A DNA stretch of 64,000 nucleotides from VAZQ01 sp963827585 (GCA_963827585.1 CAWHCK010000041.1:102328-166327); one strand, 5' to 3'; shown: positions 52,733 through 62,871, numbered from the stretch's first letter. The notes: a model not told the origin generated them from the letters alone. Numbers and translations: made by a program.

Positions 52733-53761
52733 ATGCGCATCATCGACTCGCATTTTCACTGGTGGCCCCGCCCGATTTTCGAGCAGCTCTGCAAACGCGG
52801 AAGCTTTCCCAATGCCCGCGTGAATGCGCAGGGCGGTTACGACTACATGCGCCGCGCCGGCAGCGGACAGCATCTCAACAGCTGGGCGGAGTGGTTCGAT
52901 CTCGACAAGCAGCTCGAGTACCTGGACCGTCTCGGCCACCAGTTCGACGTCATCCTGTCGATCGGCCCGTTTTCGGTCGCCTTCTCCGACATGCCGCTGG
53001 CGGAGGGACGCGACTACGCCCTCATGTGGAACGAGGCGATGGCGGGCGCGCAGAAGACATATCCCGGCCGGGTCTGGGCCAGCGCGGCGGTGCCGCTGCA
53101 GGACACGCGCACGGCGATCGAAACGGTCGACGATGCGGTCAATCGGCTCGGCCTGATGGGCGTGAACCTTCCCGGCAGCGTCGGCGCCGATGCGCGCATC
53201 GACGCGGAGCGGCTCGAGCCGTTCTACGCGCACGTGGAGAAGCTCGGCCTGCCGCTGTTCCTGCATCCGACCGACGTGATCTTCCAGGACATGCTCGACG
53301 GCTATGACGGCGCGCTGCATCTCAGCCTGGGCCGCGTCATCGAGGTGAGCGTCGCGGCCATGCGGCTCATCCTCTCCGGCGTGATGGAGCGCCATCCCGG
53401 GCTCAAGATCGTGATGTCGCACACCGGCGGATCGCTGCCCTACCAGGCCGGCCGCATGGACAAGAACTCCAAGGCCGCCAAGCTGCCGCGTCCGGTGCAG
53501 GACTACATGAAGCGCATGTATACGGACACGGTGTCTCCGCACTCCGCCGGCATGCGGTTCGCGATCGACTATTACGGCATCGACCACGTCATGTACGGCA
53601 CCGACTATCCGTGCTGGGATCCGGCGGCATGCCTCAAGCTGCTCGAGGACGTGACGCTGACGGCCGCCGAAAAGCAGAAGCTGTTCTACGACAACGCCCG
53701 CCGCATCTTCGGCCTCAAGGACGCGCCGACGGCAAAAACGCGCGAGCCGGCAATGGTGTGA
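52733..53761 (+). CDS. Amidohydrolase (ACMSD-related, amidohydrolase 2)
   Basis: 342 residues. TIM-barrel metal hydrolase or decarboxylase: HxH in DSHFHWWPRP, metal His in LPLFLHPTDV, His in IVMSHTGGSLPY, and catalytic Asp in MYGTDYPCW. The ACMSD/OHCU-like branch decarboxylates or hydrolyses carboxylated rings. Cytoplasmic. It stands divergent from the receptor gene in the catabolic island. Confidence 0.87.
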   Translation: MRIIDSHFHWWPRPIFEQLCKRGSFPNARVNAQGGYDYMRRAGSGQHLNSWAEWFDLDKQLEYLDRLGHQFDVILSIGPFSVAFSDMPLAEGRDYALMWNEAMAGAQKTYPGRVWASAAVPLQDTRTAIETVDDAVNRLGLMGVNLPGSVGADARIDAERLEPFYAHVEKLGLPLFLHPTDVIFQDMLDGYDGALHLSLGRVIEVSVAAMRLILSGVMERHPGLKIVMSHTGGSLPYQAGRMDKNSKAAKLPRPVQDYMKRMYTDTVSPHSAGMRFAIDYYGIDHVMYGTDYPCWDPAACLKLLEDVTLTAAEKQKLFYDNARRIFGLKDAPTAKTREPAMV

Positions 53762-53811
53762 GTCGCGGAGGCCGAGGGATCGGGGTCGCATCAGGGCGAG
53801 CAACAAACTCG

Positions 53812-53945
53812 GTGTGCTCCCCTCCCCCTTGTGGGGAGGGGTTGGGGGTGGGGGTCGTAGTTGGCGGACGCGACTCGGAATCACAACTACTACCCCCTCC
53901 CCACCCCTCCCCCACAAGGGGGGAGGGAGCAGACCGAGCAAGCGG
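53812..53945. repeat. G/C-tract intergenic repeat, family B copy 5
   Basis: AAACTCGGTGTGCTCCCCTC, CCCTTGTGGGGAGGGGTTGG, GGGTGGGGGTCGTAGTTGGC, then the facing arm ACTACTACCCCCTCCCCACC with CACAAGGGGGGAGGGAGC. Most complete copy in the window: two converging arms and a ~45-base centre. Confidence 0.85.
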
Positions 53946-54004
53946 CGAGCACGCACACCCTAGAACAAACACGTGCGACAAGCGCAGGCACGAGAGCAGC
54001 GCCG

Positions 54005-54874
54005 TTACTGCCGCGGCGCAAAGCGGTCGTCCACGCTCTCCCATCGGTCGTAGCCGACGAGGCGCTTGTAGTCTTCGAAGTCCATGCCGTCGTTGCGACG
54101 CGCGAATTTGCCCGACTTCATGTCGAGCAGCACGGCCTCGATCGCCTTGGCGGCGTGCATCAGCGTGTCGAGGCCGAGCACGGCGCAGTTGAAGCCGATC
54201 TCGCCGAGCTCGCGCATCGTCAGAATCGGCGTATGGCCGCCCATCAGCGGGTTGCAAACCTGCGGCACGTCGAAGGCGCGGCCGATCCGCTCCAGCTCCT
54301 GCACGCTGCGCGGCGCCTCGATGAAGATGCCGTCGGCCCCGGCCCGGATGTAGCGCTCGGCGCGGCGCATGGCCTCATCGAGATCGTAGACCTGGCGCGC
54401 GTCGGTGCGCGCCAGGATCCATGTCTCCGCGCTGAGCCGCTCGGCGCAGGCGGCACGGAGCTTTGCCTCCGCCAGTTCCACCGGTACCACCTTCTTGCCG
54501 GCCATGTGGCCGCAGCGCTTGGGCCATTGCTGATCCTCGATCAGGATCGCGCTCACGCCCATGCGCTCGTAGCTTTGCACCGTGTGCACCACGTTCTTGA
54601 CATCGCCATAGCCGTCGTCGCCGTCCACGAACACCGGAAGGTCGCACGCCGCCATGATGTCGCGCACGGCGGCGGAGATCTCGCCAAAGCCCTTCAAGCC
54701 GATGTCGGGCACGCCGTAGCGCGCGCCGACCGCCGGGAAGCCGCCGATGAAATAGGTCTCGAACCCGATGTTCTGGATCAGCCGCGCGCTCAGCGCATCG
54801 TGCGCGCCCGGGACGACCAGAAGCCGCCGTTCTTGCACGGCCTTGTCGATGATCTGCCGAAAACTGGACTGCAT
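54005..54874 (-). CDS. Isocitrate lyase/PEP mutase superfamily enzyme
   Basis: 289 residues, GGAG seven bases before the ATG. Barrel enzyme: VVPGAHDALSARLIQNIGFE, DIGLKGFGEISAAVRDIMAA, VFVDGDDGYGD (metal Asp), ILIEDQQWPKRCGHMAGKKV with the catalytic KRCGH cysteine loop, ARTDARQ and GADGIFIEAPRS. The KRCGH loop points to lyases such as 2-methylisocitrate or oxaloacetate/dimethylmalate-type enzymes. The exact substrate is open. Confidence 0.88.
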   Translation of the reverse strand: MQSSFRQIIDKAVQERRLLVVPGAHDALSARLIQNIGFETYFIGGFPAVGARYGVPDIGLKGFGEISAAVRDIMAACDLPVFVDGDDGYGDVKNVVHTVQSYERMGVSAILIEDQQWPKRCGHMAGKKVVPVELAEAKLRAACAERLSAETWILARTDARQVYDLDEAMRRAERYIRAGADGIFIEAPRSVQELERIGRAFDVPQVCNPLMGGHTPILTMRELGEIGFNCAVLGLDTLMHAAKAIEAVLLDMKSGKFARRNDGMDFEDYKRLVGYDRWESVDDRFAPRQ

Positions 54875-54974
54875 TGAGCGGCTCCGGAATTGTCGATATG
54901 TTCGGCGGGGCAATCCCACCTCGCCGAATTCAAGCGCAGTTCGACCGTCAACACTAGCGCCAGGAGTTTGTTGC

Positions 54975-57014
54975 GTGATCTTTCTGGCGGTTGATATCGG
55001 CGGCACGTTCACCGATCTGATCGGCTTCGACGACGAGGCGGGCGCGTTCCTCCAGGCCAAGAGCCTGACCACGCCGGCCGAGCTGGGGCAAGGCGTCATC
55101 GACTGCATCCGGCAGAGCGGCGTGCGGCCGGCCGCGGTCAGCGAGCTGATCCACGGCTCCACCATCGCCATCAACACGCTGATCGAGCGCAAGGGCGCCA
55201 GGACCGGACTGGTGGTCACGCGCGGCACGCGCGACGTCTACATCATCGGCCGCGGCAATCGCCCGGAATCCTACAATCTGTTCTTCCATCGCCACCGCCC
55301 GCTGGTGTCGCGACAGCTCACGCGCGAGGTGGCCGAGCGCCTGCTCAGCTCCGGCGAGGTGGAAGAGCCGCTGCAGACGGCGAGCGTCGTCGAAGCCTGC
55401 AAGGCGCTCAAGGCGGCCGGGGTCGAGGCGGTCGCGGTCTGCTTCCTGCACTCCTACGCCAATCCGGAGCACGAACGCATCGCCGGCGCGATGATCCGCA
55501 AGGCGATGCCGGACGTCTACCTTTCGCTGTCGCACGACATCCTGCGCGAGTACCGCGAGTTCGAGCGCATGTCCACGACGGTGGTGAACGCCTATATCGG
55601 GCCGAAGGTCGGCGGCTATGTGAAGAGTTTGAAATCGAGCCTCGGCGGCATCGGCTTTGCGGGCGATCTCTCGATCATGCGCTCGAACGGCGGCGTGATG
55701 ACGCCCGATGTCGCGACCGAGCGCCCGGTCGCCATGATGAAGTCCGGGCCGGTCGGCGGCATCATCGCCTCGGCGCGCGTCGGGCAGCAGCTCGGCTTCC
55801 CCAACGTCATCTCCTTCGACATGGGCGGCACCACCGCCAAGGCGAGCCTCATTCGTGCCGGCGAGCCGATGCTGGCGCCGGGCTACTACGTCGGCGGCTA
55901 TGCCAGCGGCCATCCGGTCATGCTGCCCATGATCGACGTGGTCGAGGTCGGCGCCGGCGGCGGCAGCATCGCCTGGCTCGACGACATCGGCGCGCTCAAA
56001 GTCGGCCCGCAAAGCGCCGGCGCCGATCCCGGACCGATCTGCTACCGCGGCGGCGGCGCCCAACCCACCGTGACCGACGCCAATGTGGTGCTCGGCCGGA
56101 TCGATCCGGACAATTTTCTCGGCGGCACGATGAAGCTCGATGCCGAGGGTGCGCGGCGCGGCATCAAGGAAAAGGTCGCCGACCCACTCAAGCTCGATAC
56201 CGTCGCGGCGGCGCAAGCCATCGTCGATATCTCGATCCACAAGATGTCGCTCGCGGTGCGCGAAGTGTCCGTCGCCAAAGGCTACGACCCGCGCGACTTC
56301 GCGTTGGTCGCCTCCGGCGGGGCCGGGCCGCTGCATGTCTGCGCGATCGCACGCGAGCTTTTCATCCCGAGCGTGATCGTACCGTTGTTTCCGTCGCACT
56401 TCTCGGCGCTCGGCATGCTGCTCGCCGACGAGCGGCACGATTTCATCCGCACGGTCTATTCGGACCTTGCCAGCGTCGATCTCGCCAGGCTGGTGTCGGT
56501 GCACGACGAGATGGTCGCGGAGGCCAAGGCCAGCCTGCGTCACGGCAAGGACGCGCAATACCAGATTCATCTCGACATACGATATGTCGGACAGGAGTTC
56601 ACCCTGTCGGTGCCGGTCGGTCTTGCCCAGCTCGAGCGCGGCGAGCGCGGCGCCATCCGGACCGCCTTCGACCGCCTTTACGAACAACGCTACGCGCATT
56701 ACTCGCCCGAGGAGCCGGTGGAGATGGTCAATATCCGGCTTGCCGCCATCGGCAAGCGGCCGAAGCTCGCGTTCCCGGGCCTCGCGGCGGCCGGCGCGGC
56801 GGCGCCGTCGGGGGAGCGGTCAGCGTATTTCAGCAGCGCCGGCAAGCCGGTCACCGCCAAGGTCTATCAGCGTGACCATCTGGGCGCCGGCGTGCACATC
56901 GCCGGGCCCGCGCTTGTGCAGGAGCACGGCACGACCACCGTGCTGTTCGAGCACGATGCCTGCAAGGTTGCCGCGTCCGGCGAGCTGATCATCGAGGTCG
57001 GAGGCAGGCGATGA
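54975..57014 (+). CDS. hyuA: Hydantoinase/oxoprolinase subunit A
   Basis: 679 residues from GTG with AGGAG eight bases ahead. ATP-dependent ring-opening hydrolase subunit. Actin-like nucleotide fold at the N-terminus (FLAVDIGGTFTDLIGFDDEA), GSTIAINTLIERKGARTGLV, the HyuA block VISFDMGGTTAKASLIRAGE, GGGSIAWLD, and SGGAGPLHVCAIARELFIP near residue 450. Overlaps hyuB by four bases, giving the usual A-B heterodimer. Confidence 0.93.
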   Translation: MIFLAVDIGGTFTDLIGFDDEAGAFLQAKSLTTPAELGQGVIDCIRQSGVRPAAVSELIHGSTIAINTLIERKGARTGLVVTRGTRDVYIIGRGNRPESYNLFFHRHRPLVSRQLTREVAERLLSSGEVEEPLQTASVVEACKALKAAGVEAVAVCFLHSYANPEHERIAGAMIRKAMPDVYLSLSHDILREYREFERMSTTVVNAYIGPKVGGYVKSLKSSLGGIGFAGDLSIMRSNGGVMTPDVATERPVAMMKSGPVGGIIASARVGQQLGFPNVISFDMGGTTAKASLIRAGEPMLAPGYYVGGYASGHPVMLPMIDVVEVGAGGGSIAWLDDIGALKVGPQSAGADPGPICYRGGGAQPTVTDANVVLGRIDPDNFLGGTMKLDAEGARRGIKEKVADPLKLDTVAAAQAIVDISIHKMSLAVREVSVAKGYDPRDFALVASGGAGPLHVCAIARELFIPSVIVPLFPSHFSALGMLLADERHDFIRTVYSDLASVDLARLVSVHDEMVAEAKASLRHGKDAQYQIHLDIRYVGQEFTLSVPVGLAQLERGERGAIRTAFDRLYEQRYAHYSPEEPVEMVNIRLAAIGKRPKLAFPGLAAAGAAAPSGERSAYFSSAGKPVTAKVYQRDHLGAGVHIAGPALVQEHGTTTVLFEHDACKVAASGELIIEVGGRR

Positions 57015-58816
57015 AGCTCGATGCCGTCACGCTCGAGGTGCTGCGCAACGCGCTACCGGCCGTCGCCAACGAGATGGCGGCCGACCTGCAGCGGACCTCC
57101 TACAACATGATGATCTACGAGGTCCGCGACTACTGCACCGCGCTGCTCGACACCAACGGCGAGCTGATTTCGCAGAATGTCGGCGGGGTCTCTCACTTCG
57201 TCGCCGATCTCGGCGTCCTCGTCGTCGACGGCATGAAGCGCTACGGCCGCGACGGATTCAAACCGGGCGACGTCGTCATCACAAATCATCAGGCGGTGGC
57301 CGGACAGCACCTCAACAACGTCGTCATCTACATGCCCTATTTCTACCAGGGCGAGCTCCTGATGTTCTGCATGGTGCGGGCGCACTGGATCGACGTCGGC
57401 GGACAGAGCACCGGATTTGGCGCCGGCGCGACGGTGGCGGATCCCTGGTTCGAAGGGCTGCAGCTCGACCAGCTCAAGATCTACGAGCAAGGCAAGCTCA
57501 ACGACACGCTCTACCGCGTGATCAAGGACAACATTCGGTTTCCGGAATCTTCGCTCGGCGACATGAAATCACAAATGGCCGCCTGTCGCCTCGCCGCGCG
57601 CCGCATGGACGAGCTGTTCGACAAGTACGGCAAGGACACGATCCTCTCGGCCATTGCGCAAATCTTCGACGAGACCGAGCAGAAGTGCCGCAACGTGGTG
57701 GCGCAGCTTCCCGACGGCATCTACGAGGCCGAGGCTTCGATCGATGACGACGGCCTGATCCGCGACGAGGAAGTCCCGATCCGGGTCAAGATCACGATCG
57801 CGGGCAGCGACATGACAATCGACCTGTCAGGCTGCTCGGCCGAGCGCAAGGCCGCCATCAATTCGCGCACCTATGCCGGCGCGCGCGTCGCCTACAAGGC
57901 GCTCACGGGCCCGCTCGATCCGGTCAACGAGGGCTCGTTCCGCGCGCTCAAGGTCATCATTCCGGAAGGCAACATCATGATGGCCAAGTTTCCGGCGCCG
58001 ATGTCGGGCTGGAGCGCCATCGTGCCGACCGTGGTGGACACCATCGTGGTGGCGCTCGCCAAGGCGATGCCGGACCGGGTTCCCGCCGGCCATCACGGCC
58101 TGCTCGGCGGATCGGTCGTGTTCTTCGGCCTGCACCCCAAGACCAAGCGCCGCTTCATCGTGCAGAGCATCGAAGGCGGCGGCTGGGGCGGACGGCCGTT
58201 CGAGGACGGCGAGTCCGCGACGGTCTCGGTGTGCCAGGGCGACGTGCGCAATGGCTCGATCGAGGGTATCGAGCTCAAGTGCCCGGTGCTGGTGGAAAGC
58301 CGGGCGTTGCGGCCGGATTCCTGCGGCGCCGGGAGGTACCGGGGCGGGCTCGGGCTCGACATGAAGGTGCGCAACCTGGTCGAGGGCAAGTGGAATTTCG
58401 AGCGGACCAGGCGCAGCAAGCGCCCGCCCTGGGGCATCGCGGGCGGCACGGCGGGTGAGCCGGGCGGCAATCTGCTCAAGCTGCCGGGCGAAAAGGCGTT
58501 CAAGTGGATTACGGGCGCCAATATCCCGGTGCCGCTCAACTCCCAGGCGATCGTGCGCACCGGCGGCGGCGGCGGCTGGGGCGATCCGCTCGCGCGCGCC
58601 GCCGCGCTGGTCGCCGCCGATGCCGCCGAGGGGCTGATTTCCCGACAGGCGGCGCGCGAACTCTACGGCGTCGTGCTCCGCGCCAACATGTCGCTCGACG
58701 AAAGCGCAACCCGGCGGCTGCGAGACCGGCTAAGGTCGCGGCGCAAGAGGAAGCCGGCGAAGCGAGCCAAGCAGCAAAAGCGGCCGAGCCCGGCCAACGG
58801 GACGAAGCGGCGGTGA
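57011..58816 (+). CDS. hyuB: Hydantoinase/oxoprolinase subunit B
   Basis: 601 residues. HyuB family: LEVLRNALPAVANEMAADLQ, NVGGVSHFVADLGVLVVDGM, PGDVVITNHQAVAGQHLNNV, HWIDVGGQSTGFGAGATVAD, and GGWGGRPFEDGESATVSV. Works with HyuA on hydantoins, 5-oxoproline or N-methylhydantoin. The last ~35 residues are a lysine/arginine tail that is not part of the domain. Confidence 0.93.
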   Translation: MKLDAVTLEVLRNALPAVANEMAADLQRTSYNMMIYEVRDYCTALLDTNGELISQNVGGVSHFVADLGVLVVDGMKRYGRDGFKPGDVVITNHQAVAGQHLNNVVIYMPYFYQGELLMFCMVRAHWIDVGGQSTGFGAGATVADPWFEGLQLDQLKIYEQGKLNDTLYRVIKDNIRFPESSLGDMKSQMAACRLAARRMDELFDKYGKDTILSAIAQIFDETEQKCRNVVAQLPDGIYEAEASIDDDGLIRDEEVPIRVKITIAGSDMTIDLSGCSAERKAAINSRTYAGARVAYKALTGPLDPVNEGSFRALKVIIPEGNIMMAKFPAPMSGWSAIVPTVVDTIVVALAKAMPDRVPAGHHGLLGGSVVFFGLHPKTKRRFIVQSIEGGGWGGRPFEDGESATVSVCQGDVRNGSIEGIELKCPVLVESRALRPDSCGAGRYRGGLGLDMKVRNLVEGKWNFERTRRSKRPPWGIAGGTAGEPGGNLLKLPGEKAFKWITGANIPVPLNSQAIVRTGGGGGWGDPLARAAALVAADAAEGLISRQAARELYGVVLRANMSLDESATRRLRDRLRSRRKRKPAKRAKQQKRPSPANGTKRR

Positions 58817-58889
58817 TCCGGACATTGGCGTTGACGCTTGCCGCCTGGGCGCCGGTCGCGGCGCGGAGCAACGAATCGTTCCGGCCGAC

Positions 58890-59711
58890 ATGACAGCGCG
58901 CGACGTCGCGATCAGGATCAAGGGCGTCTCGCACGAGTTCGGCGAGCCCGGCGAGCCATTTCACGTGCGCGCGCTGCTCGACACCTCTCTCGACATCAGG
59001 CGCGGAGAGCTGCTGTGCCTGATCGGGCCGAGCGGCTGCGGCAAGAGCACGCTGCTCAACATGATCGGGGGATTGCTGCTGCCGACCACCGGTACGGTCG
59101 AGGTCGGCGGCAAGCCCATGCGCGCGCCGCTGCCGCGCGAGATCGCCTTCGTGTTCCAGGAGAACGCATTGTTCCCTTGGTGCTCGGTGATCGAGAACGT
59201 CAAGCTCGGCATGCTGTTTCAGGGCGTAGCCAAGGCCGAGCAGGAGCAGCGCGCGCGCAAATCGCTGGAGGCGGTCGGACTCAAGGACTTTATGAGCCAC
59301 TACCCCGCGCAGCTCTCCGGCGGCATGCGCCAGCGCGCGGCGCTCGCCCGCGCCTTGAGTCTCGAGACCGACATCCTGCTGATGGACGAGCCGTTCGGCG
59401 CGCTCGACGAGCAGACCCGGATGATCCTCGGCGAGGACCTCTCCGCGCTGCTGGCGCGCGCGGGCAAGACCATCGTGTTCGTCACCCACTCGCTGGGCGA
59501 GGCGGTGTTCCTGGCCGACCGCGTGGCGGTGTTCTCGGCGCGGCCGGGCGCGATCAAGGCGGTGATCGACATCGACGAGCCCTACCCGCGCAAGCCGAGC
59601 TTCGTCACCACCGAGAAATTCAGCCAGCTCCGCAACACGCTCTATGAGCTGCTGCACGACGAGATCCGCAAGGCCGTGGAACAGTCCGCGGTCGCGGGGC
59701 CGGCATCATGA
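58890..59711 (+). CDS. ABC transporter ATP-binding protein (NitT/TauT type)
   Basis: 273 residues. Walker A GPSGCGKST, Q-loop VFQENALFPW, signature LSGGMRQR, Walker B ILLMDEPFGALD, switch FVTHSLGEA. Overlaps the first permease by four bases. First of a three-gene transporter set directly after hyuAB, so it probably imports the hyuAB substrate or a precursor. Confidence 0.93.
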   Translation: MTARDVAIRIKGVSHEFGEPGEPFHVRALLDTSLDIRRGELLCLIGPSGCGKSTLLNMIGGLLLPTTGTVEVGGKPMRAPLPREIAFVFQENALFPWCSVIENVKLGMLFQGVAKAEQEQRARKSLEAVGLKDFMSHYPAQLSGGMRQRAALARALSLETDILLMDEPFGALDEQTRMILGEDLSALLARAGKTIVFVTHSLGEAVFLADRVAVFSARPGAIKAVIDIDEPYPRKPSFVTTEKFSQLRNTLYELLHDEIRKAVEQSAVAGPAS

Positions 59712-60475
59712 GCGCGCGGCGGGAGCGGCGGGACAAGTGGCTCAGCCGTGGCGTGCAGATCGGCTTCCTGCTCGGGATCGTCCTGCTTTGGTACCTCGCA
59801 ACCATGTACTGGGGCGTCAGCCATCTGCTGCTGCCCAATCCGGTGAAGGTGTGGGACGAGCTCAAGGATATTCTGGGCAGCGGCGAGTATCTGCCCGATC
59901 TGCGGGTGACGCTGACCGAGCTTGCGATCGCGTTTGCGATTTCCTCCACCTCCGGCATCATGCTCGGATATCTGGTCAGTCGCTCGTCCTACATGATCCG
60001 GGTGTTCGAGCCGCTGCTCGCCGGCGTCTATTCGGTGCCGATCATCCTGTTCCTGCCGCTCTACGTTCTGTTCTTCGGTCTCGGCATCTGGTCGAAAATC
60101 ACGCTCGGCGCCACCATCAGCTTCTTCCCGATCGTGCTCAGCACGATTGCCGGCTTCGGCTATGTGGATCGCATCTTCATCAGGGCGGCGTACGCGATGG
60201 GCGCCTCCGACCTGCAGATGTTTCGCTATGTGCTGCTTCCGGCCGCGCTGCCGGTGATCCTGACCGGCCTTCGCATCGGTTTCACCATTTCGCTGCTTGC
60301 CATCCTCGGCAGCGAAACCATCGCGTCGCTTGCGGGGCTCGGCCACAGGATCGTGCATCTCGCCGAGGCGATGGAGACGGCGCGGATGTTCGCCTACATC
60401 GCCTTCGTGGTGGCAATCGCCGCGGCGCTCAACACGATCACGACGTCGCTCGAGTTGCGGGCGAAGCGACAATGA
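59708..60475 (+). CDS. ABC transporter permease (first)
   Basis: 255 residues. Six membrane helices; binding-protein-dependent permease with the loop RAAYAMGASDLQMFRYVLLPAA that docks on the ATPase. Overlaps both neighbours by four bases. Different in sequence from the following permease, so the channel is a heterodimer. Confidence 0.92.
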   Translation: MSARRERRDKWLSRGVQIGFLLGIVLLWYLATMYWGVSHLLLPNPVKVWDELKDILGSGEYLPDLRVTLTELAIAFAISSTSGIMLGYLVSRSSYMIRVFEPLLAGVYSVPIILFLPLYVLFFGLGIWSKITLGATISFFPIVLSTIAGFGYVDRIFIRAAYAMGASDLQMFRYVLLPAALPVILTGLRIGFTISLLAILGSETIASLAGLGHRIVHLAEAMETARMFAYIAFVVAIAAALNTITTSLELRAKRQ

Positions 60476-61260
60476 ACGCAACGAGCCCGATTTGCGCCGT
60501 GCAACGCACCCTGATCCGGCGTCTCTGGCTGACGCGGCTCCTGATCGTCGCTGCCGCGCTCCTGCTGTGGGAGATCGCGGCGCGCTGGTGGATCGATCCG
60601 ATGTTCCTGAGCCCGCCGTCGCGGGTGCTGCTCTCGCTCGATAGCGTGTTCGAGACGGAAGGCGTGCCGGCGGCGCTGCGCATTACATTCTGGGAACTGG
60701 CGATTGCCTTTGCGCTTTCGGTCGCGATCGGCCTCGTCGTCGGGCTCGCGGTCGGCCTGTCGCGCTTTTCGCAGCTCAGCTTCATGCCGATCATTCTCCT
60801 GCTCTATGGAACGCCGCAAGTGACCATCCTGCCGCTGTTCATCCTTTATTTCGGCATCGGTCCGGCGTCCAAGATCGCCTTCGGCGTCAGCCACGGCATG
60901 TTCCCGATCATCGTGACCGTCGCCGCGGGCGTTCAGGGCATCAAGCCGATCCTGATGGTCGCGGCACGCTCCATGGGCGCGAGCCGCTGGCAGATGTTTC
61001 GCTGGGTTATCTTCCCGCACATGGTGCCCAGCTTCTTTGCCGGCATGCGGCTCGGCATGACGGCGGTGTTGCTCGGCGTTCTGCTCGCCGAGCTCTACGT
61101 TTCCGCTGCCGGGATCGGCCATTTCACGCAGATGTTCACCCAGGATTTCGATCCGACCAAACTGCTCGGCCTCATTTCGGTGCTGGCGGCGATGGCCATC
61201 GTGCTCAACGAGATCGTGCGGCGCGCGGAGGTGCATTTCGCGCGCTGGCGCATGGATTAG
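60472..61260 (+). CDS. ABC transporter permease (second)
   Basis: 262 residues starting at the ATGA overlap. Six helices; docking loop VAARSMGASRWQMFRWVIFP. FALSVAIGLVVGLAVGLSRF and TPQVTILPLFILYFGIGPAS are standard permease helices. Ends 18 bases before the MmgE/PrpD gene, suggesting a single long operon from hyuA. Confidence 0.92.
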   Translation: MNATSPICAVQRTLIRRLWLTRLLIVAAALLLWEIAARWWIDPMFLSPPSRVLLSLDSVFETEGVPAALRITFWELAIAFALSVAIGLVVGLAVGLSRFSQLSFMPIILLLYGTPQVTILPLFILYFGIGPASKIAFGVSHGMFPIIVTVAAGVQGIKPILMVAARSMGASRWQMFRWVIFPHMVPSFFAGMRLGMTAVLLGVLLAELYVSAAGIGHFTQMFTQDFDPTKLLGLISVLAAMAIVLNEIVRRAEVHFARWRMD

Positions 61261-61278
61261 AGAGCGGCGCCCGGCACC

Positions 61279-62670
61279 ATGACCGCATTGCAGACGATGG
61301 GTGCATTCGTGGCGGAGGGCGTGCGCGGCCGGGTATCGGCGGCGACACGCGCCACGGCGACGTTGCACGTGATCGATACGGTCGGCGCCTGGATCGCCGG
61401 GGCGCATACGGCGGAAGGCCGGGCGCTGATCAAGCGGCTGGCGCCTGCCGCAACATCCGCCGATGCGCCGAATGACGGCGAGCCGGCGCGTGGCCTCGGC
61501 ATCCATTGCGCGCTCGCTCGGCTGAGCGAGGTTGACAATATCCATCTCGCGTCGACGACGACCCCGGGCGGCATCGTCATCCCGGCGGCGCTGACCATCG
61601 CCGCCGCACGTCCCGATACCAGCCCCGAAGCGCTGCTGGAGGCGATCGTCGGCGGGATCGAAGCGATGGTCCGGCTCGGCGCTGCGATCGGCGGGCCGAC
61701 CGTGCTCTACCGCGGCATCTGGCCGACCTATTTTGCGGCGCCGTTCGGGGTGGCCGCGGTGGCGGCGCGCCTTTACGGCCTCGACGCCGAGCGCACCGCC
61801 CACGCGCTGGCGCTGGCGCTGACGTTCGCGTCGCCGGGGGTCGGTCACCACAATGCCGGGACCACGTCGCGCTGGTTCGCCGTCGGTCATGCCGCGCGCA
61901 ACGGTTTGGTGGCCGCGCAAGCGGCGCAGGCCGGCTTCACCTCCGACCTGAACCTGCTCGACGGCAGTTTCCTCAATGGTGTCTACGGCATCACGCCGAG
62001 CATCGGCGCCTTCACCGACAACCTCGGCCAGCGCTGCGCGCTCGACGACACCTCATTCAAACCCTGGTGCGCCGCGCGCCAGACGATTGCAGCGACGCAG
62101 GGTCTGCTCGAGGCGATCGAGGACGGCGTTGCACCCGAGACGATCCAATCGGTCGAGGTCCATGTCCCGCCGCCCACTCTCAAGATGATCGATCACGGGG
62201 TGACGCCGGGCGATCGCGCCTCGCATCTCACCAGCGTTCACTATCAACTCGCGCTGGCCGCCTGCGACAGGTCCGGGCTGTACGACGTGGGACATTCGCC
62301 CACGCGAATTGCCGGCGACGTCCTTGCCTTCATGCAGAAAATCACGGTTGCCGGCGACCCGACGCTGCTCGGGTCCTATCCGAAGGCGTGGGCGGCGCGC
62401 ACGATCGTTCATACGACCAGTGGACCAAAGGAACGACTGGTGATCCATGTGCCGGGCGATCCGCAGAAGCCATTCGACGACCGGCAGGTGGAAAACAAGT
62501 TCCGCCGGATTTTGACGCCAGTCCTTGCGGCCGACGCGGACGGATTGCTTGCACGCTGCCGTTCGGTCTTCGACACGAGTCGGATCTGCCGCCACGCTGG
62601 TGCAGGACGTCGCCCGTCGCGCTTGACTAAGGATCGGCGGCTCATTCATGAGAGCAGGGGTTTGCAATGA
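61279..62670 (+). CDS. MmgE/PrpD family protein
   Basis: 463 residues as read. All-helical N-terminal domain and a small alpha/beta domain, related to 2-methylcitrate dehydratase, aconitate decarboxylase and related lyases: HVIDTVGAWIAGAHTAEGRA, SEVDNIHLASTTTPGGIVIP, GVGHHNAGTTSRWFAVGHAA, FKPWCAARQTIAATQGLLEA. The last ~30 residues are Arg-rich and unlike the family; removing one base near 62577 gives SAATLVQDVARRA and a stop at 62626, a normal ending. Final gene of the hyu-ABC operon. Confidence 0.85.
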   Translation: MTALQTMGAFVAEGVRGRVSAATRATATLHVIDTVGAWIAGAHTAEGRALIKRLAPAATSADAPNDGEPARGLGIHCALARLSEVDNIHLASTTTPGGIVIPAALTIAAARPDTSPEALLEAIVGGIEAMVRLGAAIGGPTVLYRGIWPTYFAAPFGVAAVAARLYGLDAERTAHALALALTFASPGVGHHNAGTTSRWFAVGHAARNGLVAAQAAQAGFTSDLNLLDGSFLNGVYGITPSIGAFTDNLGQRCALDDTSFKPWCAARQTIAATQGLLEAIEDGVAPETIQSVEVHVPPPTLKMIDHGVTPGDRASHLTSVHYQLALAACDRSGLYDVGHSPTRIAGDVLAFMQKITVAGDPTLLGSYPKAWAARTIVHTTSGPKERLVIHVPGDPQKPFDDRQVENKFRRILTPVLAADADGLLARCRSVFDTSRICRHAGAGRRPSRLTKDRRLIHESRGLQ

Positions 62671-62871
62671 CGTGAGCACGTTTGGTGAAGGCGAAATCCG
62701 CGAAGGCTGCCGCATTTCGATCCGGTGCGTGGCCACACTCAAACCGCCGCCGTTCGCGGTCGCGCCGCCGTGAAACAGCTCGCGGCCTTACCCTCATGGC
62801 GGGCGATCAGGTATGCTGATCGGAGGGCACGTGATGTAAGGAGTTGGGGCTTCCCGAGGAGGAGAGATCGC

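Noticed and set aside
54954..56699. 581-residue minus-strand frame opposite hyuA
   Set aside because: Antisense shadow; hyuA shows family blocks throughout.
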